DNA of 64,000 bases. Source: Imbricaverruca yamaguchii. Lineage: Eukaryota > Arthropoda > Thecostraca > Neoverrucidae. This document shows positions 10,946 through 20,385 of this stretch, in pieces; position 1 is the first letter of the stretch; every line of letters starts with the position of its first letter. The stretch spans positions 62,001-126,000 of the forward strand of contig JAOTOL010001325.1 of the NCBI GenBank assembly GCA_034440575.1, written 5' to 3'. The translations under genes were made by a program, and so were the position numbers. Under the pieces are notes generated by a model. It was given only the letters and a program-made list of their open reading frames with translations, was not told where the DNA came from and did no database searches.

Positions 10946-11654
10946 TAAAACAACCCGTCCCAATCTATGCCACGCACTCGAGCACCGGCTCGATGGTGTG
11001 GCTTGGCAACACTGAGATTTATGGCGAATGGTACGGTAGGCGACGCTTACGGGTGAACTCATCTTAGGCATACCTGCTCCATGCTTTATGATCGACTAAT
11101 AGTTTTGCTTTTTAGACCTCAAGCTTTATAACTACTAAAGATAATGAAGTACAAATAGACAATATCGGACCCATAGTTATCGAACTTAACCCGCGCACGT
11201 CCGGGGGGGGGGCAGATATCTGCCCCCTCCGGTTTTTCCTCATTTGCCGCCAAACTAATATGGTTATTAAGGCCAAACCTCGCACAGCTCTTCATTGGTC
11301 TTTTCTGCATATCCTCCTACATTTTTAATCCTGGGTCATCTCAAGTTAGGTCACCAGGTCAGGCGAAGTGACCCAACTACACTCGGAGTTCTAGGTGGCA
11401 TAACTTCCACAATAATTGGGCGATTGATTTCAAACTTATCGTATGTCATCATCTCATCAGGGACCAGAATATGTATATCGTTTTTTTTTCTTCGTAGTAT
11501 TGACCTTAGGCCAGGTCGCTGCCATGGCTTCCCCATTATAAGGATATGGTAAAATATACAAATGTTTCCTAGTTACACATTTGCGCTCGGAATGATCTCA
11601 CAACGGTTGTGGCATGTAGATGGAAGCTATGCTCAATGTTACCGCTGATATTTT
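10946..11654. other. No gene; G-run/C-run palindrome inside
   Basis: The only structure seen is a G-run/C-run palindrome at 11200-11232 centred on GGGGCAGATATCTGCCCC, which resembles the G-run repeat family. The flanking short frames have no recognisable product. Confidence 0.5.
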
Positions 11655-11872
11655 TGCTCAGTGACCTCACCACGGTATCTGAGGTCACCTGAGATCACTA
11701 CACATTTCTGCGCCTTACGTCGCATTGCATTGAGCTAGAAGGCTGACATTGCCGTCATTGTGCTTGTATCGTCAAGACGTGTCGATTGATACCTTACATA
11801 ACCTCCCTATGCCTTGACCTGTGGTCATGAATTAATGACCTTGACCTAAGTTTCGGTTGACTTGACCTTAAA
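11655..11872. repeat. Cluster of TGACCT/AGGTCA half-sites
   Basis: TGACCT or its complement occurs many times: GTGACCTCACC, GAGGTCACC, CCTTGACCTGTGG and ATGACCTTGACCTAAG. Similar clusters lie at 19890-19950, 20392-20420 and 20690-20730. The clustering is visible directly. AGGTCA is the half-site of many nuclear receptors, but here it may simply be the composition of a dispersed repeat. Confidence 0.55.
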
Positions 11873-12089
11873 TTACACCGCCTATTGCCGGTAGCGCATT
11901 TCAAGGACTGTCGAATAGCGTTCGCCATTTGTTTCTATCTGTTACACGTCCTGAGATATGTGTCAATATCCGAGTCCCACCTGATCTGGTCAAATGAGAT
12001 ATGAGCGAATGAGATAGGCCGTTTTATTTCCAGCCGGGGCGGAAGCACTAACCCAGAGTTTTTGCTTTTTAAATAGCATTGCGAGGGGA

Positions 12090-12427
12090 ACCCAATCGAT
12101 TTCATCACTTCACAATCACCTGAGTACAATGACCCATTTACACTGACCGAATTAACATCAGCCTTTAACGCCTTGAAAAAGGTTGCCGAAGGGCCCGACC
12201 AGATCAACAATGCCATACTGAAGCGCCTTCTTCCCCAGGCGCTGGAAGCTTTGTTGGCCACCTTCAACCGAGTATGGGAGGTAGGCGCTTTCCTTAAAGG
12301 TTGGCGCGAGGCAGTTATTATCCCAATCAGGAAACTCACAAGAAAACGGATTACATCCATCGCACTACCGCCCCATATCGCTTACATCTTCACCTGGCAA
12401 ACTAATGAAAAAAATGGAAAACATTAG
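12090..12427 (+). pseudogene. LINE reverse transcriptase, N-terminal segment
   Basis: The reading frame encodes FTLTELTSAFNALKK, then EGPDQINNAILKRL, then WREAVIIPIRK. This matches the region just before and at RT motif 1 in RNase H-type LINEs (a DGI/PDQI helix followed by W..A.IIPI.K). The ATG at 12173 lies inside this domain and is not a real start. The frame degenerates after about 12340. Confidence 0.75.
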
Positions 12428-12759
12428 ACTGATGTGGTACTTAGAGAGCCAACATTTTTTTTCCACCAACGAACAGTGTGGGTTTATGAAAAAACAGAAG
12501 TACCGTTGACCATATCTTAGTATTGGATACATCGATTCGTGCAGCTTTTAAACGGAAACATCTTCATGCAGTATTTTTTACATTGAGGCGGCATATGACA
12601 CGAACTAGCGTCATGGCATTCTCTTAAAGCTGCAGAGAAGCGGTATCCGCGACCGTATGGGCATGTTCCTACAAAACGTTTTGGCAGACTTTTTTTCGGC
12701 TCCGTATTGGCACGCTTTCAACCATTTATCGGCACGCTTTCAACTTATTAATTGAATCC

Positions 12760-13572
12760 CACAGGGCGGCGTGCTGAGTGTGGCTCTCTTCGCCGTTATG
12801 ATTAATGACGTTTTTGTTGGGCTTCCACCAAGTATTGGCCGATCTCTTCGTAGATGATATAGCTATTTGGTCCTCTTCTTCAAGAACCTCTACATCATCG
12901 CGACAGCTTCAGCTTGCGACAAACCATCTCCAGAAGTGGAGCACCATGAATGGCTTTACGCTATCCACCACAAAAACTGCAGCAATGCATTTCTGTCGCC
13001 GTCATTGTTGCCGTGTTCTTGCACTTACTTTGTACGGTGAACCCATTCAGCTATGCCCGGTATTTAAGTTCTTGGGTATGTATTTTGACAGTCGCTTGCT
13101 CTACCGAGAACAACTAAAAATTCTTCGTGACAAGTGCGTTACATCTATGAACATTCTAAAATGTGTCTCACGTACATCGTACGGAGGGGACCGACAAACA
13201 CTGCTGCTTCTTTACCGATCTCTCATCCGCTCCAAGCTAGATTATGCTTGTTTTGTTTATGATGGGGCCTGTGCGTCCGGAAAACGTGTTCTGGACACCG
13301 TGCATCATACAGCTCTGATAATTGTGACTGGGGCATTTCGGACCTCGCCAATCGCAAGCGTGCTGGCAGATGTCAACGAGCCTCCACTTTCCCCGAGGAG
13401 ACAGATGTCAGGGATACGCTACGCATGCAAATTACGCCGTTTTCCGCAACACCCTGCATATCAAGCAGTGTTCTCCCGTCACACACTATCAATTTTTTTT
13501 CACACAATGGCGCACGTATGTACCGTCCTCTGTGCAGTAGAATTAGGCATCTTTTTGATGAAAGCCGATTAG
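12760..13572 (+). pseudogene. LINE reverse transcriptase, palm and thumb segment
   Basis: A QGGVLS phrase at about 12760 is the RT motif that precedes the catalytic box; it is frameshifted against the box itself. The long frame from 12805 then reads FVDDIAIW, in which the two aspartates are catalytic, followed by LQKWSTMNGFTLSTTKT and FKFLGMYFDSRL, typical of the RT D and E motifs. The downstream connection region includes YRSLIRSKLDYACFVY. The first dozen codons of the open frame are out of register with the domain. The tail past about 13490 is also frameshifted relative to the following RNase H. Confidence 0.85.
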
Positions 13573-14173
13573 AAATTCGCAATGTTAAACGTGCCCAGTT
13601 TGTTGTGACGCCCCGATGGAGACTTCTCTCGTTACAACCGAGGATAGATATCATCTTAGCTGACACCCGCAAAGGGGATATTCTCGCAGATGAGTTTCGA
13701 GCACGAACTTTGGAGCACTTGTCGACATTTTATAATACCCACGCCAATTTTTTATGGACGGATCAAAGACAGACGCTGGGGTTGGAAGTGCGTTTGTGTG
13801 CGAGACAGCCACCAGATCGTTCACGTTACCAAAGCACGTATCCGTCTACACGTCAGAGCTCGTTGCAATCTACAAAGCACTCGCTTTCATAGAGGTCGGG
13901 ACCGATGAGAATCATGTCATCTTATCCGACTCGTTGAGCAGCCTTCTGTCACTTAGCGGTTTTAATCCCACTGACCCTTTAGTGTACGATATCTTACGCC
14001 GCCTGACTGTATTAGATTACGCAGGAAAAATCGTCCACTTCTGTTGGATTTCTAGCCACATAGGTATCGCAGGCAATGAACAAGCCAATAGTGCTGCTAG
14101 GAGAGCGGCACAGGCTCCCTTGCGGATAGCATTCCCAATCCCCGCCAAGGACTATAATTCAGGTATATCTTAG
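13573..14173 (+). pseudogene. LINE RNase H domain
   Basis: The frame at 13754-14173 encodes a type I RNase H fold. Visible active-site elements are DGSKTDAG at the start (first Asp), SELVAIYKAL (Glu), ILSDSLSSL (second Asp) and SHIGIAGNEQAN near the end, where the last acidic position reads Asn-Ser instead of the usual Asp. In I/LOA/R1-group LINEs this domain removes template RNA during target-primed synthesis. Sequence from 13573 to 13753 links it to the RT in another frame. The domain ends at a stop created within a short inverted repeat. Confidence 0.85.
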
Positions 14174-14215
14174 CTTTTCTAACATGTAAGTGGCAAGCTA
14201 AGATATACCTGAGTT
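14156..14215. repeat. 21-bp inverted repeat inside the LINE
   Basis: AATTCAGGTATATCTTAGCTT at 14156-14176 is repeated in inverted orientation at 14195-14215 with one mismatch, around an 18-bp loop. It falls exactly where the RNase H frame is lost. It may be a templated mutation or snap-back copy formed after insertion. Confidence 0.8.
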
Positions 14216-14584
14216 GGAACGAGCTTGTTTCCAATAAACTACGAACAATTAAGCCGTCTCTGGGCCAGTGGATGTCATGCTCGCGTAGCACAAGGCTAAG
14301 CGAGGTGACGCTTTGCCGTCTACGAATAGGTCACACTTACGCCACCCATGGCTACTTACTTAGTGGTGAAAATAAACCACTGTGCTCTAGATGTGGAGCA
14401 GTGCTGTTAGCCACGTTCTAATTTCATGCCCGAGGCTTTGCCTTAAGTGTTATCGGTGCTTCTGGAGTGACCAGGTTCACTCACTCCTAGCAGTGCTAGG
14501 CGACAAATCACAGGTTGTGGAATCGGGAAGGCTCTTCAGCTTCCTATGTGATGTGAAGTTTTACGTTATTTACCCTGGTCGTTA
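14216..14584 (+). pseudogene. LINE C-terminal segment
   Basis: In shifting frames this stretch reads WNELVSNKL, then LCRLRIGHTYATHGYLL, then CSRCGA, a common ending of RNase H-type LINE ORF2. The terminal frame 14391-14584 ends ESGRLFSFLCDVKFYVIYPGR and a stop. That ending aligns with SGQLFHFPVEVKFAVVYTPH at 15877 and PGQLFHFLSEMKLSVMYAPH at 27450, so three copies of the same C-terminus are present in the window. Confidence 0.8.
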
Positions 14585-14660
14585 ACATCTAGATACGCCA
14601 GAAAAGAGAATACTTGTAATATGAGGGATGTCTTACAGCTACCCTGGGAACAATTGACAG

Positions 14661-14720
14661 TTATGGGCGCTAAATGACCTAGTAGTCGGCGCGCCCTTAA
14701 ACCCAAATAATCAATTAAAA
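14661..14720 (+). repeat. LINE/SINE 3' tail motif (with RNase H LINE)
   Basis: GGGCGCTAAATGACC, then GTCGGCGCGCCC, then TTAAACCCAAATAATCAA follow the RNase H LINE stop codon by about 80 bp. The same tail appears on the SINE at 24540, after the third LINE C-terminus at 27587, and as the isolated 60-bp insertions in the CR1 copies. It is the probable 3' recognition region of this LINE. Confidence 0.8.
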
Positions 14721-14949
14721 GGTAGTTATCGGACTCCCCTCCCCAACATCAAAACCGTATGGCTTGGACCCAAACGCTTCTGGCTGTTCGAGTAATAATT
14801 AGCAAACATGGGGGCAAAAACTTGATTTTCACCGAACCTGGTAGGCCGGGGAAAATAAACCTAACTCCCTCACCACACCTCGTAGACCTGGCGATGCCGG
14901 CGGATGCACCAATTCAAGGTATTTTTGGAATGTTCGTTTCTAAGGTCAT

Positions 14950-15680
14950 TTAAGACAGGCCTCACAACTTCTCGCAAACATAGCCAGCTCCCGGAACTCC
15001 CCTTAGCTTTTAGATGACTGTTCATCCCCCAGTGGTCCTCCAAAGCCTCAGAGGCATCATAGTCAAGTCCACTCTAGGTCTCAGGAGACCTCCAAGTTTT
15101 TTTTCGGGCTGGCAATGACAGCTCTGGAATTGGCTCTTAGCATTCCTCACAACGATCGCTAATCCATAGGGAATCTTTGGATCTCAGAGGGCCCTGTTTG
15201 GCTCATAGGACCCTTTCTAAGCCTCGCGGACATCCCAATCCAGTCCCCTCTAGCGCTCAGTGACCATTTTCAATCGCCATGTTCAATTTCTAACTGTTAG
15301 GGCATTTCCCAGTCGTTGACAGACTTCAGCTTCAAGGGGTTTCTAGCTCTGACATTGGCCCTCAGTATTCCTCACAATCATTGACCTAGATACTTTTCTT
15401 AGCTCTCAGGAAAATCTATTCGTCTTCAAGGGATTCCCATGCTGCTTGGGGGTCCTTCCTAATTATCGATAGCTCGTAGTTTCAAGAGTATTCTAGCTCT
15501 GAGGCTGGCCCGAGGTATAGCTCTCCTCAATTGCCAGCCAAAAGGGATTTTCCCTCTCGGGTGTCCTTGTTCATCCACTACAGGCCGTTCTCAACATCAT
15601 ATGAATTCCAGTCCAATCCTCTCTGACTCTCAGTAGACACTCTGCATCATTCAAGGCCCTCTTCTGATTGTAGGGGTCCA
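14950..15680. repeat. Degenerate short-period repeat region
   Basis: Phrases such as GGCTCTTAGCATTCCTCACAA, GCTCATAGGACC and TTCCTCACAATC recur irregularly. The region looks like an old, strongly decayed tandem array, but I could not define a period. No open frame of note is present. Confidence 0.4.
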
Positions 15681-15689
15681 TGACAGTTC

Positions 15690-16015
15690 CCAATAGTCAT
15701 TTGATAGTCAAATGTCAGATGATAGTCAAATTGACCCCTGAGCGAAGACGTCACTTGGGGCGCAGTTCAGTGTCGTTACGGGAAGTATTGGGGGATGAAT
15801 CTCCCTATATACAATCGGGACAGCTATTCCACTTCCCTGTAGAAGTCAAGTTTGCGGTGGTGTATACGCCCCATTAACACGACGACAGGTATGTGGTAGA
15901 ACTGGTATGGTTATGCTGTATGTCACGACAGTGGATTTTATAATGTCTCATTGAGCAGTTTTAACCAGCTTCCGTTCTACAACCTGATATGACTGACTAT
16001 GTTATGGGCGTCAAT
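15690..16015 (+). mobile_element. RNase H LINE 3' end, copy 2
   Basis: The frame ending at 15877 finishes with SGQLFHFPVEVKFAVVYTPH and a stop, matching the C-termini at 14584 and 27450. About 120 bp later GTTATGGGCGTCAATG matches the start of the 3' tail motif, after which similarity is lost. This is a 5'-truncated copy with an incomplete tail. Confidence 0.7.
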
Positions 16016-16140
16016 GTCAACATTTTCCTGTTTTGCGTGACTTGGCTTGTCATTATTATGGATTGCTGTGATTGTGTTGTTGAAATGTTCCAAAATGGGC
16101 ATCAATGATGTTTTGGACATTACTAGTGATATCAGCTAGT
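16010..16140 (+). repeat. Dispersed ~130-bp repeat, copy 1
   Basis: The segment shares the ordered phrases TTTTGCGTG, TGGCTT, TTATGGAT, CTGTGATTGTG and TTACTAGTGAT with 20240-20385 in the same orientation. It starts within the truncated LINE tail. No function is evident. Confidence 0.7.
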
Positions 16141-16149
16141 ACAATCTTG

Positions 16150-16245
16150 AGTTTTGTACGAAAAACCCGAGGGTGGGTGGATTGGGTGGGTGGGTGGGAG
16201 GGTGGGCGGACCCCCACCCCTCTTCTCGCGTATTAACGTAGTTAT
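16150..16245 (+). repeat. G-run repeat with G-quadruplex potential
   Basis: Between 16168 and 16212 there are at least eight runs of three or more G separated by 1-4 bases, then a C run and CGCGTATTAACG. The flanks (CGAAAAACCCGAGGG and the rightward CCCCCACCCC) resemble the G-run/C-run dispersed repeat at 10823 and 19955. Confidence 0.65.
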
Positions 16246-17099
16246 TGGCCACCGAACATAACCGTGCAGCATAACCTTCCAGAAACGCCCGAGACTACAA
16301 CTCCTGAATCGTTGACCTGACAGAAGTAAGATTTGCACTGTTGGTTTCAGAGCATAAGATGGAGCGTATGCATAGAGCATACACCTTTTTTCTCTCAAAA
16401 TCTGAGACATGAAGGTGAACAATCACACCTTTTCGTGGTCGATATGTCGCGGAATGGACCAGATAGTACCGTCCATTCGTTGGGCCAAGCCTCTTTGGAT
16501 TTAAGTGAGCGACTATGCCCGACGGCCGCTTCACCCGATAGTGGGATCCTTCTTTAAATGTTTATTTGGTCTCGACGCTTTTGTCAGAAGCATTGATCAG
16601 GGAAATGGTTTTTAATTTTGAGGGGTGTAACAAACTTGAGGGCCGGGCCGCGCCAGTCACTGCATGGACGACTGAGCTTGAATATATTGATACTGGTGAG
16701 CAACTTATATTAATAGCGGGAGCCACATGTGTGAGGATTACGTGTGGCGTGTGCGGGACATGTGTCGCAATTATCGGGCTTGTCGACAATTTGTCGGCCT
16801 AGTTGAACACCTAAAAGAATGGTGAATATCCAAAACCTTCGTGATGTTTGGATTTCTGCGGACCATTGTAGAACAATTTGCCCACCCCACTGCGGCTGTG
16901 CGATTGTGTACATCGCATGTACGCGTGTGTGGGGAGGGGATGTTTGTGTGTATTTGTGTGCGCTTGCCCCCGTGTACATGTGAGTGTGCATGTTCGTGTA
17001 TGTGTTGTCGCGCGGTCGCTGCCTCTGCAAGCTTCAATCCAGCCCCTGTGCATCTCTTGTTATCTGTGGTGTTACTGTCATCCCCGGAAGCGCTTGTCA
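16246..17099. other. No gene recognised; GT-rich stretch
   Basis: A GTGT-rich stretch lies at about 16917-17000. Long frames on both strands cross the interval, and the plus-strand one of 218 codons (16841-17497) runs antisense through the Tc1 transposase remnant downstream. I see no credible coding unit. Confidence 0.45.
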
Positions 17100-17224
17100 T
17101 CGCTTGCATCATCGGCGGTTATCCTATTCATTGCATGCGACACGTTTCTAGTGAAAAGAAATGCTCGAAGCCGAACAACTTGTATTATTTCTTGAAACTT
17201 TGCTTTGAAACTCGTCTTGCCTTT

Positions 17225-17497
17225 GAAGCCAGTTCGGTAGTGCATGTGACCGTCGGCCTCGCGAGCGCTCTCAACCCGTCGGGATCTGACCGAGACTGGC
17301 AACCGTCAGAAGCAGCTTGGTCTCCCACGCAGCTCGTCCCATTTCCGCTTGACGGCATCCCACATGTTGTCCGCGTTCAGCTGGCGTACTGGGTGGCGCA
17401 GCTCCTCCCCCAGCTCGGTTACCATGAGCCCTCAAACATTCTCAATTGGGCTGAAGTCCGGAGATTTCGCCGGCCAGGGAAGAGCAATTGTGTGTGA
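17225..17497 (-). pseudogene. Tc1/mariner-type transposase, C-terminal segment
   Basis: Read on the minus strand from about 17497 downward, the frame gives IALPWPAKSPDFSPIENV, the hallmark third catalytic block of Tc1-like DDE transposases, with its Glu in SPIE. It is followed by a stop where WG is expected, then NADNMWDAVKRKWDEL and, after a frameshift, SVRSRRVESAREADGHMHY. The last phrase corresponds to the family's terminal SMPRR...GGHT.Y region. These enzymes excise and integrate DNA transposons at TA sites. This copy is inactive and separated from its middle domain by about 1.3 kb. Confidence 0.85.
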
Positions 17498-17499
17498 AT

Positions 17500-18818
17500 C
17501 ATGTCTTGTATTAACAGTATAGTAAAAGCTATAGTTTCATGCTGGGCGCTAATTAAATTGCCATGACTGTCTGATCTGATCGCAGGTAAGCACTTTTGCT
17601 AATCACAGGCTAATGCGAATGCATTACGGTAGCCCACGTTCGTTTACGTGAGCAGGCATTTGATACATTTGAGTATGCAAGCTGTCTCCTAAGGTGCTTC
17701 AGCGCTGCATGCAGCGTGCTTTGTTTCATGATCTGTGTTGGTATGTAGGTTCACACTTTTCAAGATTAACGCGCGCTTCAAATGGGGAGAACACCGGCCA
17801 CCCACCCCTCCTATTTTCTACGATATTTCATAATTGGGCATTGCTATCGTAATTAAATCATGCTGTTTGGTTTAAAATTGATTAAAGTCAAACGCATGCA
17901 AAATAACTGTTCAAATTAGTTGATAAATATAAAAACAGTGTCGATATAAAGTCAACCGACCGGCTGCGGGTGGGCTCTCACCAAGGTTTCGTTGGCCGTA
18001 GGCTTGGTGCACTGACCGATCGGTCGACCTCCGGTGCGCACGTAAACTGAAGGTCGCCAACATGAAACATGAGTAAAGGTTAGTGGTAGAGGTTCATATT
18101 TAGCTCTTGGTACTGTGCGTACGTATTTGACGCTTGAGGCATCCAAGTAGAAAGAGGCTCCTTCCCAAAACTCTGTAGTTGTGGATTCCTTTACCTGATA
18201 CTACTTAGAGAAGTTCCTATCGTAAGTAACATCTTCAATACATGCTACGAATTATGGAAACAGACAATACAGCTGGATGTATATGTCGCTTTTTAATATG
18301 TATTCAGTACGGACTGGTGATGAGTGCTGTCATGACAGTTTCTTGTGGATGATACTATGCGTGCGTATTGAATCATGTTTGGAAGACTACAAATTATATA
18401 ACTTACTTAGCGCTCTGGCGACGAACATATTTAATCGTCTTACCATGACTTTTCCTCGATGATTATAAAATACAGTCGACAGTTACTTTGTTCTTGGTGG
18501 CTATTCGGGTACAACCCTTCGTCAAACCATAGCAAATAAGCAATTCTGTCTAACGGCCGAATTCTCACTGCCATACCTTATTACCTATGCCATGTGTTTG
18601 GCAGTGAGAATTCGGCCGTTAGATTGAATTGCTTATTTTGTGTGGTTTGACGAAGTGTTGTACCCGAATATACACCAAGAACAAAGTAACATTCGACTGT
18701 ACTTTCTAATCGTCGAGGAAAGGTCATAGTAAGATATTGATGAAGACTATAAAGCTCACAAATGTCCAGTTATCGAGATAGAGATCAGGCAATGTCATTT
18801 ATTCAGCCCAAGCTCACC
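17500..18818. mobile_element. Insertion splitting the Tc1-like transposase
   Basis: In Tc1-like proteins the second catalytic Asp block and the PWPAKSPD block lie about 34 residues apart. Here they are on the same strand in the correct order but 1.3 kb apart, so this interval was probably inserted or assembled in between. It contains a palindromic MITE at 18438-18734. The remainder (17500-18437) is AT-rich with no recognisable gene. The ends of the insertion are not defined. Confidence 0.5.
18438..18734. mobile_element. Palindromic MITE with ~136-bp arms
   Basis: The left arm 18438-18573 and right arm 18599-18734 are near-perfect inverted repeats separated by 25 bp. Shared phrases include TTACTTTGTTCTTGGTG, ATTCGGGTACAAC, CTTCGTCAAACCA and CTAACGGCCGAATTCTCACT. 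The arms begin TCTTACCATGACTTTTCCTCG and end in the complementary form. It has no coding capacity. I could not identify a convincing target duplication, so the superfamily is open. Confidence 0.88.
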
Positions 18819-18945
18819 ACGTCCGCATGCTTGTCCAGGCAGCGACGAGCCACGACAGCCGTGCGGACGCTGGCGTTATCGTGGACGAAGAGATACGGCT
18901 GCTCTTTGTCCGGCCGCATCTCATGCACAGAAGGCGGGAACACCT
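18819..18945 (-). pseudogene. Tc1/mariner-type transposase, middle segment
   Basis: The minus strand encodes RPDKEQPYLFVHDNASVRTA followed by VVARRCLDKH. FVHDNA matches the second catalytic Asp block of Tc1-like transposases (FQQDNAP.H.A). The frame then fails, and the next conserved block is found only at 17497. Upstream sequence toward 19000 has no recognisable first catalytic block. Confidence 0.75.
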
Positions 18946-19889
18946 GTTTTGGTTGACATGGTTTGTTAAGCTTTCAAATACATTTTCCCTTTCAGTCGTC
19001 ATTGGTGCGAGCGATGAACCTCCTGTAATGTACGCAGAATATTAACATTTTGAACTAATAATCAACAAACACTGGTAAAATGTGGCATTTCTGATGATAA
19101 GGCATGCATAAGCAATGCGTGATGAGGGACGAGGCTTGAAGGGCCTCGCTTATTTTCATTGCATATGAAGCACGCAATTTAGGTTTGAATAAACTCTACG
19201 AGTTGAAAAAGCACGCTACAGCTTATCAAACCTTGCAATGCTATTAACCCTCCCCGTTTTTCCGGTCAAATCCTCACACCCCATCTCGGGGGGGGGGGGA
19301 GGCGGTTGAAGACTCCCTCCAAAATTAAAGCTAAGCATCGCAGGAAAACGAAAGAGGTGACATCGGAAGGCGATTGACGAGTAGGATCCGAAGCCCCCCT
19401 CCAAAACAATTTCCCCCCAAAAGTGACGTTACCAGTGTGGCTAGATTTTCACGATTTTTCACGACTTACATTAAGTTTTTGACTCTGGGGAGTTCATTTT
19501 GGGGATATTTGAGAAAGACACAATTTATTTGGAATGAGAACAGGACAGCGAAATCGACCAGGGTTATATTCTTTTTGGCCCCCCAAAATATTTTTTTGGA
19601 AATTTCAAAATGTAGAGCTTTCAAGTTTCCTTTAATTTTCCTTTTCCAATGGGTAGAGCAGACCGAGAAACGTTGGAAGCCAACTTGTCCTAATAAAAAA
19701 TGCCTACTTTAGCCAGAATCCTGTATTTAAACTGCAATTTTACAAATACGCCAAATTTTTATGTAGTCAAAAACGAAGAAAAAAGAACAAATTCCACTGG
19801 TGCGTTTTGTTGCATCCGTAAAGATAAGCAAACGCTGAAAGTTTAATTAAAATATCTGTATCCGTTAAAGCGTGACGACTGGCTGGACT
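18946..19889. other. No gene recognised; G-run near 19290
   Basis: A G run followed by GAGGCGG at 19289-19306 lies beside CCCCGTTTTTCCGG and resembles the G-run repeat family. The 112-codon frame at 19374-19712 is low complexity with no recognisable domain. Confidence 0.45.
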
Positions 19890-19950
19890 TTTTGGAGGTG
19901 ACCTCACTTGACCTTGACTAACTCGTTGACCCTAGATGACCTGACCTAAG
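19890..19950. repeat. TGACCT cluster next to the G-run repeat
   Basis: The stretch reads GGTGACCTCACTTGACCTTG, then a GTTGACCC, ATGACCTGACCTAAG series, giving five TGACC motifs in about 60 bp. It immediately precedes a G-run/C-run repeat copy, which suggests that both may belong to one dispersed repeat. Confidence 0.55.
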
Positions 19951-19954
19951 CATC

Positions 19955-20080
19955 AAATTGACGTGGGAAAAGGTGTGCCAAATTTGGGCGCACTACCGCG
20001 CGCCGTTCGTCCGCTATCCACGAAAAACCTGAGGGGGGGGCAGTTGAATACCCCCCCCCGACGGGACGGGTTAATACGCG
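19955..20080 (+). repeat. Dispersed G-run/C-run repeat, copy 2
   Basis: It is similar along its length to 10823-10945: ATTGACGTGGGAAA, CCAAATTTGGGCGC, CGCGCGCCGT, CGAAAAACC, a G run, a C run, GACGGGACGGGTTAA. The G and C runs face each other and could fold back. Confidence 0.8.
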
Positions 20081-20239
20081 CCGTGGAAGGCCTCTGAAAA
20101 TTACGCGCACTGGAGGGGCGGATTCCGCCCCGTAAGATATCGGCTCGTATTAAAGCTGGACCAACAAAATTCGCAGGGTGCATGGGTACGGTAGTGAACT
20201 ATATTGTGTTCAAATTTTGTGGCCTTAGGTAAATATCTT

Positions 20240-20385
20240 CAACGTCAAATTAGGTCAAAATGGCAAATCTTCTGGTTTTGCGTGGCCTGGCTTATCATTG
20301 TTATGGATCACTGTGATTGTATCTAAATGCTTCAAAATTGGCATTAATGATGTGTTAGACCTTACTAGTGATGCAATACGGATGT
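20240..20385 (+). repeat. Dispersed ~130-bp repeat, copy 2
   Basis: This is the second copy of the segment at 16010-16140, with the same order of shared phrases and the same orientation. It is followed by TTTGACCTCAGGTCACC, another TGACCT/AGGTCA pair. Confidence 0.7.

Larger units (their letters stand above)
12000..14720 (+). mobile_element. Decayed RNase H-bearing LINE
   Basis: Plus-strand fragments appear in the order expected for an I/LOA/R1-group non-LTR element: RT N-terminal segment, RT palm with an FVDD box, RT C-terminal segment, RNase H, a short C-terminal segment, and a 3' tail with the GGGCGCTAAATGACC motif. Frameshifts and stops separate the fragments, and the stretch 12430-12800 is heavily decayed. 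No endonuclease or 5' end is visible, so the copy is 5' truncated. C-terminal fragments of the same family lie at 15690-16015 and 27321-27635. The exact clade needs a phylogeny. Confidence 0.82.

Noticed and set aside
16841..17497. 218-codon plus-strand frame
   Set aside because: Its 3' half is antisense to the Tc1-like transposase remnant and its 5' half crosses a GT-rich stretch.
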